The notes: generated from the letters alone by a model not told the origin. 64,000 nucleotides of DNA from Fulvivirga sp. M361 (GCF_007097395.1 NZ_VKDC01000043.1:32114-96113), one strand, 5' to 3'. Counted from the first letter of the stretch, positions 17,688-27,918 are shown. Program-made: numbers and translations.

Positions 17688-20138
17688 ATGAGAAATCTTA
17701 CTTTTATTTTAATATCAGTATGTCTTTGTAGTCAAATTGCCTTTGGCCAATTGCCGGTTTTACCAGACTCGCTTATTACCAGATGGAATATGGCAGGAGT
17801 AAACGGCGGCATTCCCTTTGTGCCGGATTCCTTTACAAGTGCTAATGCTGTCCATGTTACCGCTTTTACCAGCGCAGGTATACAGGAAGCGATAGACTCT
17901 GCCAAATCAGAAGGCAAAAACTGGGTTTATTTACCCAATGGCACCTATGACCTGACAGCAGCTATAAAAATGACAACAGGGGTTTCCCTTGTAGGAGAAA
18001 GTCGCTCCGGAACAGAACTTTTGATAAAATTTAATTCCGGAAACGCTATCGCTATGTTTAATGACAATAACTGCGGTGTTTATAGAATGACACTTAGAGG
18101 AATGTTTCCGGTAGGAGATGGGACCTACCATACAACACCTATCAATAAATGGGGATGTGATACATGTAACGAACTTCCCGATGTAACAAATCGGAGTATT
18201 TCGATTAGCCAGTCTTATAATTGTTGGGTCGATGATGTCAGTATCTACAATAGTGGCCGGCACCCTTTATGGATTTCAGGTAATGCGTATCATAATACCA
18301 TCAGAAATGTAAGGGTCAAAGGAGCCTTTAATAAAGGAGGAGGGGCCATGGGATACTTTATGATTGGAGGACGGGATAACTTGGTAACGGAATGTAGCGT
18401 CACAGAGATCAGGCATATCACTATGCAAGGGACAGGATCTACGTTTAACGTGTTGAATAACAACGATTTTGACCAGGAGATAAGTTTTCATGTAGAAGAC
18501 TCGGGATACAATCTGGTAGAGGGTAACCGAGTAACTCTGCCGGCTGATATGCCGGTCGGTTATTACGCTATAATGGGCACATGGTCCGTCAAGCATGACA
18601 TGTCTTTGAATGACAACTATGTTTACAATAATTACTTCAAAGAAAATAACCATGGTGGAGATACCCTATTCCTGGGTCAATATGGGGCAAATGCCGATGT
18701 TTTTGCAGGACCGATTGACGGTAAGAAAGAAGCTCAAGCTGCCGGAAGAACATATGATCACACGCAAAATTTTGAGGCAGGCTACGCAGCGCCACCGTCG
18801 GGTCGAGTCTATATGGGAACGAGCCATCTGTCTTCTTTATCTGTTCAAGATGCTTATATAAGAAGAGGGACTTACGAAAGCAATAATTACAACACTTCGA
18901 CCTTGGTGATCAAAAGAGCCAACGATAACTCTTATGACCGTGAAACCCTGCTATTATTTAATGTCAGCGATATCAGCATAATTCCCAAAAAAGTGGTTTT
19001 AAAGATGTATTTAAACTCATTTGGTCAACAAAACGCTTCAACAAGTGAGATTCAGGTTTTTAAAGCCGGTATTTCCGATTGGGATGAAACCACAGTCACA
19101 GGTGCTGATATTGATACCACAGGCAATGTCATTTCCTCAACAACCGTATCGTCAGCATTGGGGCTTTATGAATGGGACGTGACCAGTGCGGTTCAGGATG
19201 TATTAAATAATGGAGATACGCTGGTTTCTCTCTTACTAAAATGTGCCACTAATGATGCCAATTACTTATCATTCGACAGCAAGGAAAGTGATTTTGCCCC
19301 AAGGCTGGACATCCGGCAAGAAATAAATCCTTTGGTATCTGATCATGATACATTTGTCAGGCGCGGCAGCTATTCGGGAAATAATTATAACTCATCCTTA
19401 CTTACCATCAAGAATGTGACAAACCCCTCTTTTGATCGTGACGTTGTGGTTTCTTTTGATGTGTCTGCAATCGTTGGCGCCCCTGAATCCATAACGCTTA
19501 AAATGCACCTTAACACCTTCACCATTCAGGGCTCGGGGGGGAGTATGTCTGAGGTTAATGTGTTTAACACGAACTCACATGATTGGGATGAAACTAACGT
19601 CACAGGAAATGATATTGATTCGCTTGGGACTCTGGTATCATCAACTGTGGTGAATTCAACAACCGGTTTTTACCAGTGGGACGTCACTAGCGCCGTGCTT
19701 CAAGCCATTTATAATGGTACAAAAGTATCTCTCCTTTTAAGAACTAAAACTGCGGATGGTAATTATATGAACTTTACCAGTAGAGAGAGCGATTATGAGT
19801 TGGCGCCCAGGCTGGTGATTGATCAGGTTACCCCTCCACCAAGTGGGGCCCGTGTAGCTGGGGCCTGGGAGTTACACGAAGTTTTTGATTCATCTGAAAA
19901 TCCTTTTAATATTTATCCAAATCCGACCCAAGATTACCTGAATATTCTTGGCATTCCACAAGGGTCAGAACTCAGTATATATAATATAAGTGGCTTAAAT
20001 CTCATCAAAAAAACAGTCAATCGATCGAATAACTATCAGTTTGATGTAAGCTTACTCAAAAGGGGTCTTTACATCCTGACAATATGGGAATCAGGGACCA
20101 ATCAAAGTCGATCTTATAAATTTCTAAAGTCTGAATAG
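17688..20138 (+). CDS. Secreted beta-helix protein with two DNRLRE (CBM96-like) domains and T9SS sorting domain
   Basis: 816 residues from the ATG at 17688, chosen because it opens directly into a signal peptide ending at AFGQ; an upstream in-frame ATG at 17622 would add an unlikely leader. Residues about 30-365 form a beta-helix paralogous to the protein at 1388 (shared NxAGVxGGIP opening, then NGTYDL and SGRHPL-type blocks). Two DNRLRE-type domains follow at about 384-545 and 550-715, each with RRGxYxxNNYN, SDWDETxVTG and WDVTSAV; this type includes CBM96 alginate binders. The C-terminus (YPNPTQDYL, GLYILTI) is a T9SS sorting domain. The catalytic role is inferred; the binding modules argue for adhesion to an algal polymer. 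Confidence 0.85.
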   Translation: MRNLTFILISVCLCSQIAFGQLPVLPDSLITRWNMAGVNGGIPFVPDSFTSANAVHVTAFTSAGIQEAIDSAKSEGKNWVYLPNGTYDLTAAIKMTTGVSLVGESRSGTELLIKFNSGNAIAMFNDNNCGVYRMTLRGMFPVGDGTYHTTPINKWGCDTCNELPDVTNRSISISQSYNCWVDDVSIYNSGRHPLWISGNAYHNTIRNVRVKGAFNKGGGAMGYFMIGGRDNLVTECSVTEIRHITMQGTGSTFNVLNNNDFDQEISFHVEDSGYNLVEGNRVTLPADMPVGYYAIMGTWSVKHDMSLNDNYVYNNYFKENNHGGDTLFLGQYGANADVFAGPIDGKKEAQAAGRTYDHTQNFEAGYAAPPSGRVYMGTSHLSSLSVQDAYIRRGTYESNNYNTSTLVIKRANDNSYDRETLLLFNVSDISIIPKKVVLKMYLNSFGQQNASTSEIQVFKAGISDWDETTVTGADIDTTGNVISSTTVSSALGLYEWDVTSAVQDVLNNGDTLVSLLLKCATNDANYLSFDSKESDFAPRLDIRQEINPLVSDHDTFVRRGSYSGNNYNSSLLTIKNVTNPSFDRDVVVSFDVSAIVGAPESITLKMHLNTFTIQGSGGSMSEVNVFNTNSHDWDETNVTGNDIDSLGTLVSSTVVNSTTGFYQWDVTSAVLQAIYNGTKVSLLLRTKTADGNYMNFTSRESDYELAPRLVIDQVTPPPSGARVAGAWELHEVFDSSENPFNIYPNPTQDYLNILGIPQGSELSIYNISGLNLIKKTVNRSNNYQFDVSLLKRGLYILTIWESGTNQSRSYKFLKSE

Positions 20139-20159
20139 CCTTCTGAGGTAATTGAGGTC

Positions 20160-20490
20160 TTGTTACTACATAATGCTCATCGTGTTAGGTTAAATGGCTT
20201 AGACGCTTTTCACTGGGTTATTTTTCCTAACCAGGAGAGGGTCGAGCGTTAAGAAACCATCCGGTGAATGGTCTTAGTGATGGGCCAGGGAGCAAAGCGG
20301 GCAGGGGGAAACGAGCCGTGGTCGGCATAAAGTTTTGGAGGGAAGGGGGGTAACCCTGTTATTAAAAGTATCACTTTCATTCCATTGAAAATCACAGCAC
20401 TCTTTTGCCACTCCCGCGGAGCGAGGAATTACCATGCTGTAGCAAGGGACGTAGGACAGGAGGGAAGGAGAGTAGTAGATGTGTGCGGAA
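20160..20490 (+). repeat. Interspersed repeat R1, copy 1 (divergent, with internal insertion)
   Basis: Begins with TGTTACTACATAATG and GTGTTAGGTTAAATGGCTT. It contains a hairpin around GGTTA/TAACC, GGCATAAAGTTTTGGAGG, a CACTCTTTTGCCACTCC block and ends near AGATGTGTGCGG. These blocks recur in order at 40141, 41231 and 58937. Copy 1 carries an extra block of about 70 bp (20240-20311) that is also found alone at 57201-57272. Open frames across it are not protein-like. It fills the gap between the beta-helix gene and the lipoprotein at 20586. Confidence 0.75.
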
Positions 20491-20585
20491 TTTATTATCA
20501 ATATTATGCGGCATTGTTGAAATAGAACAACTCTCCCAAGGTCGAGTTGTTTCCAGTTCAACAAGCATTTCACCATCATTTTTTC

Positions 20586-21569
20586 TTATGTTTTTATATA
20601 AACAAATTGAATTATCTGTTCATCGGGACATTCGCATATTAAATTTATGGTAGTATCATCTATAATCTTAAAAGTCAGTCTGGAAGATTCTTGGATTAGT
20701 ATGGTTTCGGCATCTTGAACCTGATAACTTAATCTACTTTTCTTTATAAACTTGCAATCCGCAGTATTATCAAACGTTATAGTGTTAAATCCTTGTATTA
20801 CGACACCCGAAAAATCTGATTGTAGAGGATAACTTACACTAACATTGTATTCCAGTAGGTCATTTCTATTGAACGTTTTTTGATGTTGTGTGAAAATAAC
20901 TTCATCAGAACCTACAAATTCAAGCGTGTTCTTTTTTAGGCAATCATCCGATACATTGGTTATCTCCCATTTTCCTTGTATCCGGGCTATGATTGCTGAA
21001 CCATCATAGGAAGAATTCGGTGGGTTTGAACTGTCATCTTCGTCGCCCTCTAATAGATTCCCGCTACTTTCTTCATCATCCGCAAATTCCTCATTATCAG
21101 CTCTAATAAAAATGTCAACCCGCGCTTTGTCATCATCTGTATTGAAGGTGATTTGTAGCGCATCATCTATTAATTCAATGTCAGATGCGGAATTAAAAAA
21201 AGTTACGCTATTTACATCATCAACTGTATATGTTCCGGCTAAAATCGATGTTGAGGATGAATTACCGTTACGTTTGATATAAACAAGCTCATAAGTATTA
21301 TCTGCATTAAAAGTTGCTGTTGATTCTTGTAGATATGAAAAATCTTCTGTCCCTACCGCTTCTCCCTCAATTGTACTGCTCACAAGCCTCCATTCTCCAA
21401 TTAATTTTTGCTTTGTAGCTGCATGTTCAGTTTCAATACTATTTGCAGGATCATCATCGTCCCCACAAGAGATCAGACCAATAAATAAAATGCTTAATAG
21501 TAAAAGAGTCCAATTTTTTCTTTCCAGTATTTTTTTTATTTTCTTAATTCGTTTATTAAAGTTTACCAT
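20586..21569 (-). CDS. Lipoprotein with two lipocalin-like domains
   Basis: A 327-residue lipoprotein with a long basic N-region, then a hydrophobic stretch ending in the lipobox LISC (Cys35). Asp residues right after the Cys (CGDDDDP) are common in Bacteroidota surface lipoproteins. Two lipocalin-like repeats are suggested: about 55-155 (LIGEWRLVSST, TATFNADNTYEL) and about 190-325 (IQGKWEITNVSDDC, TLEFVGSDEVIF). A low-complexity acidic linker joins them. The ligand and role are unknown. It stands alone between repeat R1 and the coiled-coil pseudogene. Confidence 0.75.
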   Translation of the reverse strand: MVNFNKRIKKIKKILERKNWTLLLLSILFIGLISCGDDDDPANSIETEHAATKQKLIGEWRLVSSTIEGEAVGTEDFSYLQESTATFNADNTYELVYIKRNGNSSSTSILAGTYTVDDVNSVTFFNSASDIELIDDALQITFNTDDDKARVDIFIRADNEEFADDEESSGNLLEGDEDDSSNPPNSSYDGSAIIARIQGKWEITNVSDDCLKKNTLEFVGSDEVIFTQHQKTFNRNDLLEYNVSVSYPLQSDFSGVVIQGFNTITFDNTADCKFIKKSRLSYQVQDAETILIQESSRLTFKIIDDTTINLICECPDEQIIQFVYIKT

Positions 21570-21666
21570 ACTTTTTCAAGAAGCAATAAGATATCTTAGT
21601 TATTGAAAGTGCAACGAAAATAATCGTCCGTTATTATTTGTAATACTATAGTGTAGATAACCGTAT

Positions 21667-22307
21667 TTATGCTCCCATTTTTGCCGGTTCTTCTAAGGTT
21701 TGCTCTGCCATCTGCCGGTTGAGTGCCTGGTAGACGTTCTTTAAATCAGCCGTAAACAGCTTTTTGTCTTTTCATACCACTTTGTCTTTTCATACCACAT
21801 AGCGAATTCGGCTATAGCTTTTAACTCTGTTGCATAGTCGTCTAGTTCATCGAGCTTTTCATTTCTGAGACGGGCTGCTTCCTGAGCTTGTCCTTTCTCA
21901 GCGGTGGCTTCATTGTGCAGTTTTTTAAGGTTTTCAATGGCCATTTTCACTGCATTCAGTTGGTCAGTAGTTGCTTTGAAATTCCCAAGTTTAGCTACAA
22001 AATCAGATTCTTTGAGTAACCGATTATATTCTTTGAGTAACCGATTATAAAAGCTTGTAGAGCTTTCAATCCATGATTCAATCGCATAGATTCTACCATT
22101 TTGTAACCCCCATCTATTCTGTAAGTCTTTATCATTTTGGGACAGAACTTTCATTAGTTTCAATGTTCGATCAAAGTTTGCTTCGGCATCATCCTTCTCT
22201 GAGTATAACTTGTCATAAGCAAGGCTCTGTTCCTGGTATTCCTTTTCAAGTTTTTCGGTGAGTGTTTTTATTGCCATGAAATAGTATTTAAGAATACGTT
22301 GTGTCAA
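21667..22307 (-). pseudogene. Coiled-coil protein gene, frameshifted near the 3' end
   Basis: The open frame starting at 22307 (or the internal ATG at 22277) encodes a charged helical protein with long heptad-like stretches and ends at 21741. The last residues (KSCLRLI) look out of frame. One frame over, the sequence reads on as KKLFTADLKNVYQALNRQ to a stop at 21667-21669, which looks like the original C-terminus, so a single indel in an A-rich tract probably moved the frame. Two in-frame tandem microduplications are visible: 18 bp giving WYEKTK twice, and 21 bp giving YNRLLKE twice. A decayed relative lies at 34415-34545. Function is unknown; the truncated form might still be made. Confidence 0.6.
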
Positions 22308-22349
22308 ATATTTTTATTCAAAGATGAAAAAGAGGGGGGCAAATCATGC

Positions 22350-22383
22350 ATGCGAAAAACATTAAAATCTATGCGAAAACCCT
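22350..22383 (+). promoter_or_regulatory. Direct-repeat regulatory motif, site A (21-bp spacing)
   Basis: ATGCGAAAAAC at 22350 and ATGCGAAAACC at 22371 are direct repeats exactly 21 bp apart, upstream of the leftward coiled-coil gene. The same architecture is found at 28679 and 28700, and a single half-site at 29012. Two-turn spacing suits AraC- or LytTR-type dimers. Confidence 0.55.
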
Positions 22384-22860
22384 CATCATATTGTTTTTTT
22401 TGTGTTGTTTCACTTTTGAAGTATTTATTTTTACATATCAGAATAGAGTTTCTTTTTTAACAATCCTTTTTCCCCGATGAAATTATGCATTTGTACGCCA
22501 TGAGTGTACACTTTGAAGTGACTTGTCCTGAATAGCTTGATGTACAGTCCAATAAGTTGACAGGGTTTTACTTAATCTCTGATATTGGTTTACAATGATT
22601 AATCTTAATTGCTAACTATTGATTTATGTAAGGTTAGCTGTACTTAAAAAATTATTTTTTCACCAGTTCTTGTAGATCTCCGGAATTGATCTCATAGGCT
22701 TGAGCGCGTAATTCCATTCAAACTCAGAAAATAAAAGGTAATGAGTGATCAACTTCAGTCAACCCTATTTTAATTCAAGCGAGATGATCACCCTATCAGA
22801 TGATGAAGGAGGCTAAGGATGAATGATTTAAAATAAGGGGCCACTGTCACTTACAGTCGC

Positions 22861-22920
22861 TCCCTTAAGCCGGAACATACCAAAAATCGGTCCCTTAAGT
22901 CGGAGCATACCAAAGAACCG
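22861..22920. repeat. Two 30-bp tandem repeats, possible IS21-type end
   Basis: Two adjacent 30-bp units start with TCCCTTAAG and contain CATACCAAA; 25 of 30 positions agree. Just upstream lies GGGGCCACTGTCACTTACAG. Multiple tandem terminal repeats are typical of IS21-family ends, and no transposase remains nearby, so this may be a solo end. The rest of 22308-23166 holds site A, scattered AT-rich sequence and no convincing gene. Confidence 0.4.
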
Positions 22921-23126
22921 CATGTGTGCTCACAGTTTAACCGTTAAAAGCTATCTATGTATGAACCAGAGAGTAATTTAACAACTACGCATCTTGGTTA
23001 GTGTGAAGCTCAGAGGTCAGGTGTTATAAATATTACTTTGACCTATAACCTCACACTCGCCTTAGTTAACAGTGACCTATTAAAGAACTTTTTGAGGGAG
23101 CGTGGTCTCCATATTCCCTCATAGAC

Positions 23127-23143
23127 CCCCCGCTCATCGGGGG
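23127..23143 (-). terminator. Weak hairpin downstream of the metalloprotease gene
   Basis: CCCCC (23127-23131) pairs with GGGGG (23139-23143), 24 bp beyond the stop of the leftward metalloprotease gene. There is no T run after it on the minus strand, so it may be an RNA-end stabiliser rather than a full intrinsic terminator. Confidence 0.25.
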
Positions 23144-23166
23144 AGGTTTACTCAACTTCCGGAGAA

Positions 23167-26100
23167 TTATTGTTTAAAGAATTTGGTCCTGAAAATGGAG
23201 CTGGTTCCGATTCCTTGTACTTCCAATAAGTAGAGGCCTGTTGCCAGGTTCGATATATCCACGAAAAGCACTCCTTCATCAGCCAGGTCGCCTTGCGAAA
23301 CTGTCTTTCTTCTTAGTACCTGGCCAGAAACCATTCGGATGACCATCTGCTGTATCTTTCCATGATTCGAGTCCAGGACGATGTTCAGCTGTTCCTTTAC
23401 CGGGTTTGGATAAACCTGCACGCTTCCCGCATTAGGCGGAGTGACCGTTCCAGTGACCAATTCGTGATCGATCTCAAAAGGCAAACATTTGCCACCAGAA
23501 CTTGTGTGATCATTAATGACCCAGTTACGATTAGTTATTAGTTCATTGATTAAGTCAGAGACATCGGTCCCGTATTCCATGCCATCAGCTCCCAGGTGGA
23601 CATCGCTTGCGCTCGTATTATTCGTCCATCCAAAAAGGGTTAGCGAATAGTTGGTACAGTCCAAACCTGAGTCATCGAACATGTCACGTCTATTGATAGC
23701 ATGAGACTTCCAGCTGCCCAGGTCCTGATTGAACGAAGTAGCTCCTTCGAACATCCCGGTCATGTCTATTACCTTGCTCACATCCCAACCATTGATATCC
23801 TGATTGAATGAAGTTGCATTTTGAAACATTTTAGACATGTCTTTCACAGCAGACAGGTCAGGGGCATCCGTGGCGATGATTTCCAGGTTACTACATCCTT
23901 CAAAGGCCTCCTTCATACTTTTCCACCGGATGTCTCCCCACTGTGTTATCGCCTGTATCTTACCTGATCCCTCACGACCATTAAAATGGATATGAGGAAA
24001 ATTTCCAGTGATTTTTACCACGTGCTCTCCCGGGGTGGAATATTCGTGGGTAGCATTTCCGGTTTGGTCAGTAACAGTTCCATCCCCCCAATCGACCGTG
24101 TAGTTGTAAGGGCCACTGTCGCTATTGGTAGGGATGGTAATTTCTTTGTGATCCGCTGTAGTCTGCCAGATGGTGATAAAAGGTCGTGTTTCATTGCTAC
24201 AACCTGGGCATGAAACCGGTGTGGTGAAATCCAGTGGCCCTACCCAAGGACTATCATTATCCCCGGTATTCGGACCGCAAACAGCTTTAAGGTAGACCTC
24301 ATAATCTGTATCTGCAGACAACTCTGTTAATGAGTGCGGGTTGGTGTCGGTTAAAACCCTGGTGCCTTGACCTTGTGCAAATCCTGCTTCTCCATATTCC
24401 AATTCCCATTGTGGTTCACTTCCATTACTGGTCCAGGACAGATCAACAGTATTGGCGGTTGTATTATCTGCAACAAAACCTGAAGGCATTGGACAACTCA
24501 GAGCCCCACAAATCACGGTAGCATCCCAGCCAGCGCTTGTTTCACTATCACTCGCGACAAACCAAACAGTTATCCTACCTTTTTCTGAGGTAATTGTTCC
24601 CGGGCTATCTGTTCCACTGTAGATTTCACGAGAAACATCTGGTCCAAAGATCCACATAAGATCACCTTCTGCCAAATCGAAAGCATTGAATGCAACTGTC
24701 ACCGGAATATTTTCTCCTGATGAATAAATATCCATCACAAGACGCTCATTTTCTCCATAATTCTCTTGAGGTCCTCCGGTATCATAAAACTTACCTATTT
24801 CGCAATAATTGATAGGGAACTTAAATTGTACCGGGCCAATTATAAAACTATCATCATCTCCGGTATTCGGACCACAAACAGCGGTAAGGTAGACCTCATA
24901 ATTTACGCCTTCATCCAATCCTTCCAGCTCATAAGGGTTAGTAGTGGTTAAAATCTTAGTCCCTGTTCCGGGTGCAAATCCTTCCAATCCGTATTCCAAC
25001 TCCCATGCTGTCTCGCTTCCGTGACTGATCCACGATAAATTAACAGCGTCAGAAGTGATGTCCTCTACCACAAAATCTGAAGGTGCCGGGCATGAAACTG
25101 GTGTGGTGAATTTTTGAGGTCCTATCCAACTGCTAAAATCACTTCCACATAATGATCTTACAAAAACGTCATAATCAGTACTGGAATTTAGTACTGAAAT
25201 ATTGTATGACCTGGCGCTGGACATTATGTTTCTTTCTATTGGTGTTGGGGCATTTTCAATAATTCTGATCTCCCAATCTGAAGAAAAATCATCTGTCCAC
25301 GAAATAGTCGCTGATTGATGGGTAATGTCGGTGATTGTGATATTAGCCGGATCTTTGCATGATGTCTTGAACGTAAACACCTCTGAAAAATTACTTGCTC
25401 CGCATTCATTATCACTTTTTACCCGCCAGTAGTAACTTGTATAAAATTCAGTTTGAGAAGGTGTAAATGTATTTTCATTTGTAGTGGTGTTTTCTATTAT
25501 ATTAGAAAAACCGGGATCGGTGGCTAGCTCAATGGTGTAGGTCTCTGCATTCTGGTCAGTCTCCCAAACTAAGGTTGAATTGGGAATTATTTGTGATGCA
25601 TTATGTTCCGGAGATACTAAAGCAGGCTCAGACAAATCCTCAAATAGATTTAACTTAATGCGAGCATTTCGCTGTGCAGATGTTGTGTTTCCAACAATAA
25701 TAGGCTCATAAAAACCTTGATTTGAATTTTCTAATCCTGAAATGCTTAGGGTGACCTCCGTATCGTTGTTTACTGCGGTAGCAGGATCAAATGTAGCTAT
25801 AGCGCCACCTGGTAAGTTATCTACACCAAACGTTGCAGTTTCATTAAAACCTGAGAACGTTTTATAATTAAAAACAAAAACAGCCTCATCACCTTTACAA
25901 ACATCCTTTTCTATTTCAGAAAAATGCATTGAAAACCCTGATAAATCAATGTTAATATCAGAAGCGTTTATCGAGTAGAAAATGTTATTTTCAGCTTTTA
26001 CCATCAATCTGGCAGAAGCAGTTGATTCAGGAACCTCGGGAACAATAATATCATAACTTCCGCTATTAGGTACATTTGTTGCAACGGTAATGGGGTAAGT

Positions 26101-27891
26101 ATATCCGCCATCAGTGGATAAATACACGGCTACTGTACCGGCATTGACAGGTGCTTGATTTGTATTGGCGACATTCCATGTAATTGTTCTAAGTTCTCCT
26201 ACCTGCCACGTGATATTCGAATTTTGTGAGGTCACTGCAAAAGGTCCTGAACTACCATCTACCGTTACGGTCATTTCATCTGAAGCGGTTTTGGGGCCAA
26301 AAGCGGCATTGTCTCTTACCGTTAAAACAAAATTCATTATTCTGGATACCGATGGTAACACCTCCCAGGTTGGTGTTAAATTTCCGGATATAACATCTTC
26401 GAGTTTTGGTATATAGCGCAAAGGAACATTGGTAGGTGGTAGACTTCTAAATAGCGGTCCCCGAGTCCAGTCAGGTTCCGGAAAACTACTTGAGTTAGGA
26501 TTTTCAGGATCGTTTTGCTCCCAACAATAGGATAAGTTTGAATTGTTATCAACATCATCTGCGGTACCTTCTAAAATAAATGGCGTTGACTTTGGAATCG
26601 TATAATTACTCCCCGCATTTACGGTAGGTGAATTATTCCCAGTACTGATTAATTCCCCGCAACCTCTAAGAGAAGTAACTTCTATAACATCTCGAATGTT
26701 AACATAATTAAAGTAACTATCTAGGCCACTTTGAACACTAGGAGAGCATATCCCCGCATAACTCATAATAGTGCTTCCACTTCCTGGTTCTACTGCTGTA
26801 TCCCATTCAAAAGTTGATCTACATGAAGAACTACTTTGTACATGATCCGTTCCCAATTGATGTCCTAATTCATGTGCAAAGACCATATAAAAATCATCAG
26901 AGGCCAGATTAGGACCTGATGAAAATGCACTCCCCTTCCCAGGAAAGCCATCAAAACAAATTGCCACATAGGCAATTCCGTAATTCCTGAATCGATGCGC
27001 CAGAACATGTCCTATATCATAATTCGCAGCGCCAATCTCAGCGTCCAAATGACTTTGAACTACATTGGGCAATGAGGGGCCAATGGTTGTAAAAGGATCT
27101 GTACTGGCATTCAAATGTATTATCCTATCATTTGTTGGAATTAATTCCAGTGTTACACCAAAGTCCCGTTCAAAAATTCCGTTAATTCTTGTTAGCGTAG
27201 TATTTAAAGCAGCTAAAACGACAGCTTTTCTTTCAGCATCACTGGTTTCACTCCCTTTTAAGAAATAATTTGAATATTCTCCGGTGGTTGCCAGTGCCAG
27301 ACGGTACTTCCTTAAATACCCATCACCGGACGATATCCTGGCTTTTGCATGATTTTTATTTAAAACCTCATGTGCTTTTTCTGTTACGTCACATTCAAAG
27401 GGAGATAAGGGTTCACTATCTCTTTTATTGAATGCCACATATGCGTTAGCTTTTAAGTTGGTGGGTTTAACCAATACCGTGCCATTATTGTTTGTCGTTA
27501 TAAACGCCGTTAACCCATTGTACTTAGAATAACTGAAACGAGCCACTTTATTACTGCTCGTACTTTTGCCAATGTAGGATTTTATTGCCGGGAATTTTAA
27601 AGCTAATTCTTCACTGAAATTTGGCGCCTCTAATATTTCAAAAGCTTCAAAAGTATTATTTTCAACAGGAAGTAAAATTGTTGAGGATTTCTTCTTTGAG
27701 CTTGTTCTACCGGATACATTTTTTAGAATAGATAAAAACAGTTTTTTATCTAAAGTTAACGTTTTATGTTTTTTAGGATTTTCAGCAATCTGTGCTTGGA
27801 AATCTTTCGTGTTTTGTTTCCAGATTTGCTGCGAAAAACCATTAAAAATAAAGGCAAAAATGCTAATGAATAATAATAGTTTTGTTTTCAT
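23167..27891 (-). CDS. Secreted M12B-like metalloprotease with FnIII, PKD-like, BspA-like and T9SS domains
   Basis: 1574 residues. A signal peptide ends near GFSQ (20) and is followed by a propeptide. The zinc site HELGHQLGTDH lies at 340-350 (His340, Glu341, His344, His350), with a Met-turn TIMSYAGIC after it, the layout of reprolysin/M12B metallopeptidases. Downstream come Ig- and fibronectin-III-like repeats (about 420-1240), a PKD-like segment with VDWGDGTVTD near 1263, and BspA-like DUF285 repeats (MFQNATSFNQDI type) at about 1330-1420. A T9SS sorting domain (VYPNPVKEQLNI) starts near 1490. It probably acts outside the cell or on its surface. The PKD and BspA part is duplicated in broken form immediately upstream at 27919-28479. 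Confidence 0.9.
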   Translation of the reverse strand: MKTKLLLFISIFAFIFNGFSQQIWKQNTKDFQAQIAENPKKHKTLTLDKKLFLSILKNVSGRTSSKKKSSTILLPVENNTFEAFEILEAPNFSEELALKFPAIKSYIGKSTSSNKVARFSYSKYNGLTAFITTNNNGTVLVKPTNLKANAYVAFNKRDSEPLSPFECDVTEKAHEVLNKNHAKARISSGDGYLRKYRLALATTGEYSNYFLKGSETSDAERKAVVLAALNTTLTRINGIFERDFGVTLELIPTNDRIIHLNASTDPFTTIGPSLPNVVQSHLDAEIGAANYDIGHVLAHRFRNYGIAYVAICFDGFPGKGSAFSSGPNLASDDFYMVFAHELGHQLGTDHVQSSSSCRSTFEWDTAVEPGSGSTIMSYAGICSPSVQSGLDSYFNYVNIRDVIEVTSLRGCGELISTGNNSPTVNAGSNYTIPKSTPFILEGTADDVDNNSNLSYCWEQNDPENPNSSSFPEPDWTRGPLFRSLPPTNVPLRYIPKLEDVISGNLTPTWEVLPSVSRIMNFVLTVRDNAAFGPKTASDEMTVTVDGSSGPFAVTSQNSNITWQVGELRTITWNVANTNQAPVNAGTVAVYLSTDGGYTYPITVATNVPNSGSYDIIVPEVPESTASARLMVKAENNIFYSINASDINIDLSGFSMHFSEIEKDVCKGDEAVFVFNYKTFSGFNETATFGVDNLPGGAIATFDPATAVNNDTEVTLSISGLENSNQGFYEPIIVGNTTSAQRNARIKLNLFEDLSEPALVSPEHNASQIIPNSTLVWETDQNAETYTIELATDPGFSNIIENTTTNENTFTPSQTEFYTSYYWRVKSDNECGASNFSEVFTFKTSCKDPANITITDITHQSATISWTDDFSSDWEIRIIENAPTPIERNIMSSARSYNISVLNSSTDYDVFVRSLCGSDFSSWIGPQKFTTPVSCPAPSDFVVEDITSDAVNLSWISHGSETAWELEYGLEGFAPGTGTKILTTTNPYELEGLDEGVNYEVYLTAVCGPNTGDDDSFIIGPVQFKFPINYCEIGKFYDTGGPQENYGENERLVMDIYSSGENIPVTVAFNAFDLAEGDLMWIFGPDVSREIYSGTDSPGTITSEKGRITVWFVASDSETSAGWDATVICGALSCPMPSGFVADNTTANTVDLSWTSNGSEPQWELEYGEAGFAQGQGTRVLTDTNPHSLTELSADTDYEVYLKAVCGPNTGDNDSPWVGPLDFTTPVSCPGCSNETRPFITIWQTTADHKEITIPTNSDSGPYNYTVDWGDGTVTDQTGNATHEYSTPGEHVVKITGNFPHIHFNGREGSGKIQAITQWGDIRWKSMKEAFEGCSNLEIIATDAPDLSAVKDMSKMFQNATSFNQDINGWDVSKVIDMTGMFEGATSFNQDLGSWKSHAINRRDMFDDSGLDCTNYSLTLFGWTNNTSASDVHLGADGMEYGTDVSDLINELITNRNWVINDHTSSGGKCLPFEIDHELVTGTVTPPNAGSVQVYPNPVKEQLNIVLDSNHGKIQQMVIRMVSGQVLRRKTVSQGDLADEGVLFVDISNLATGLYLLEVQGIGTSSIFRTKFFKQ

Positions 27892-27918
27892 ATGAGTTTA
27901 GGATTCATAATAATTTAT

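Noticed and set aside
20274..20579. Frames on both strands between the beta-helix gene and the lipoprotein
   Set aside because: They coincide with repeat R1 copy 1 and change with each copy, so they are not conserved coding sequence.
22861..22920. CRISPR-like reading of the 30-bp tandem units
   Set aside because: Only two units directly adjacent, with no spacers between them and no cas genes in the window.
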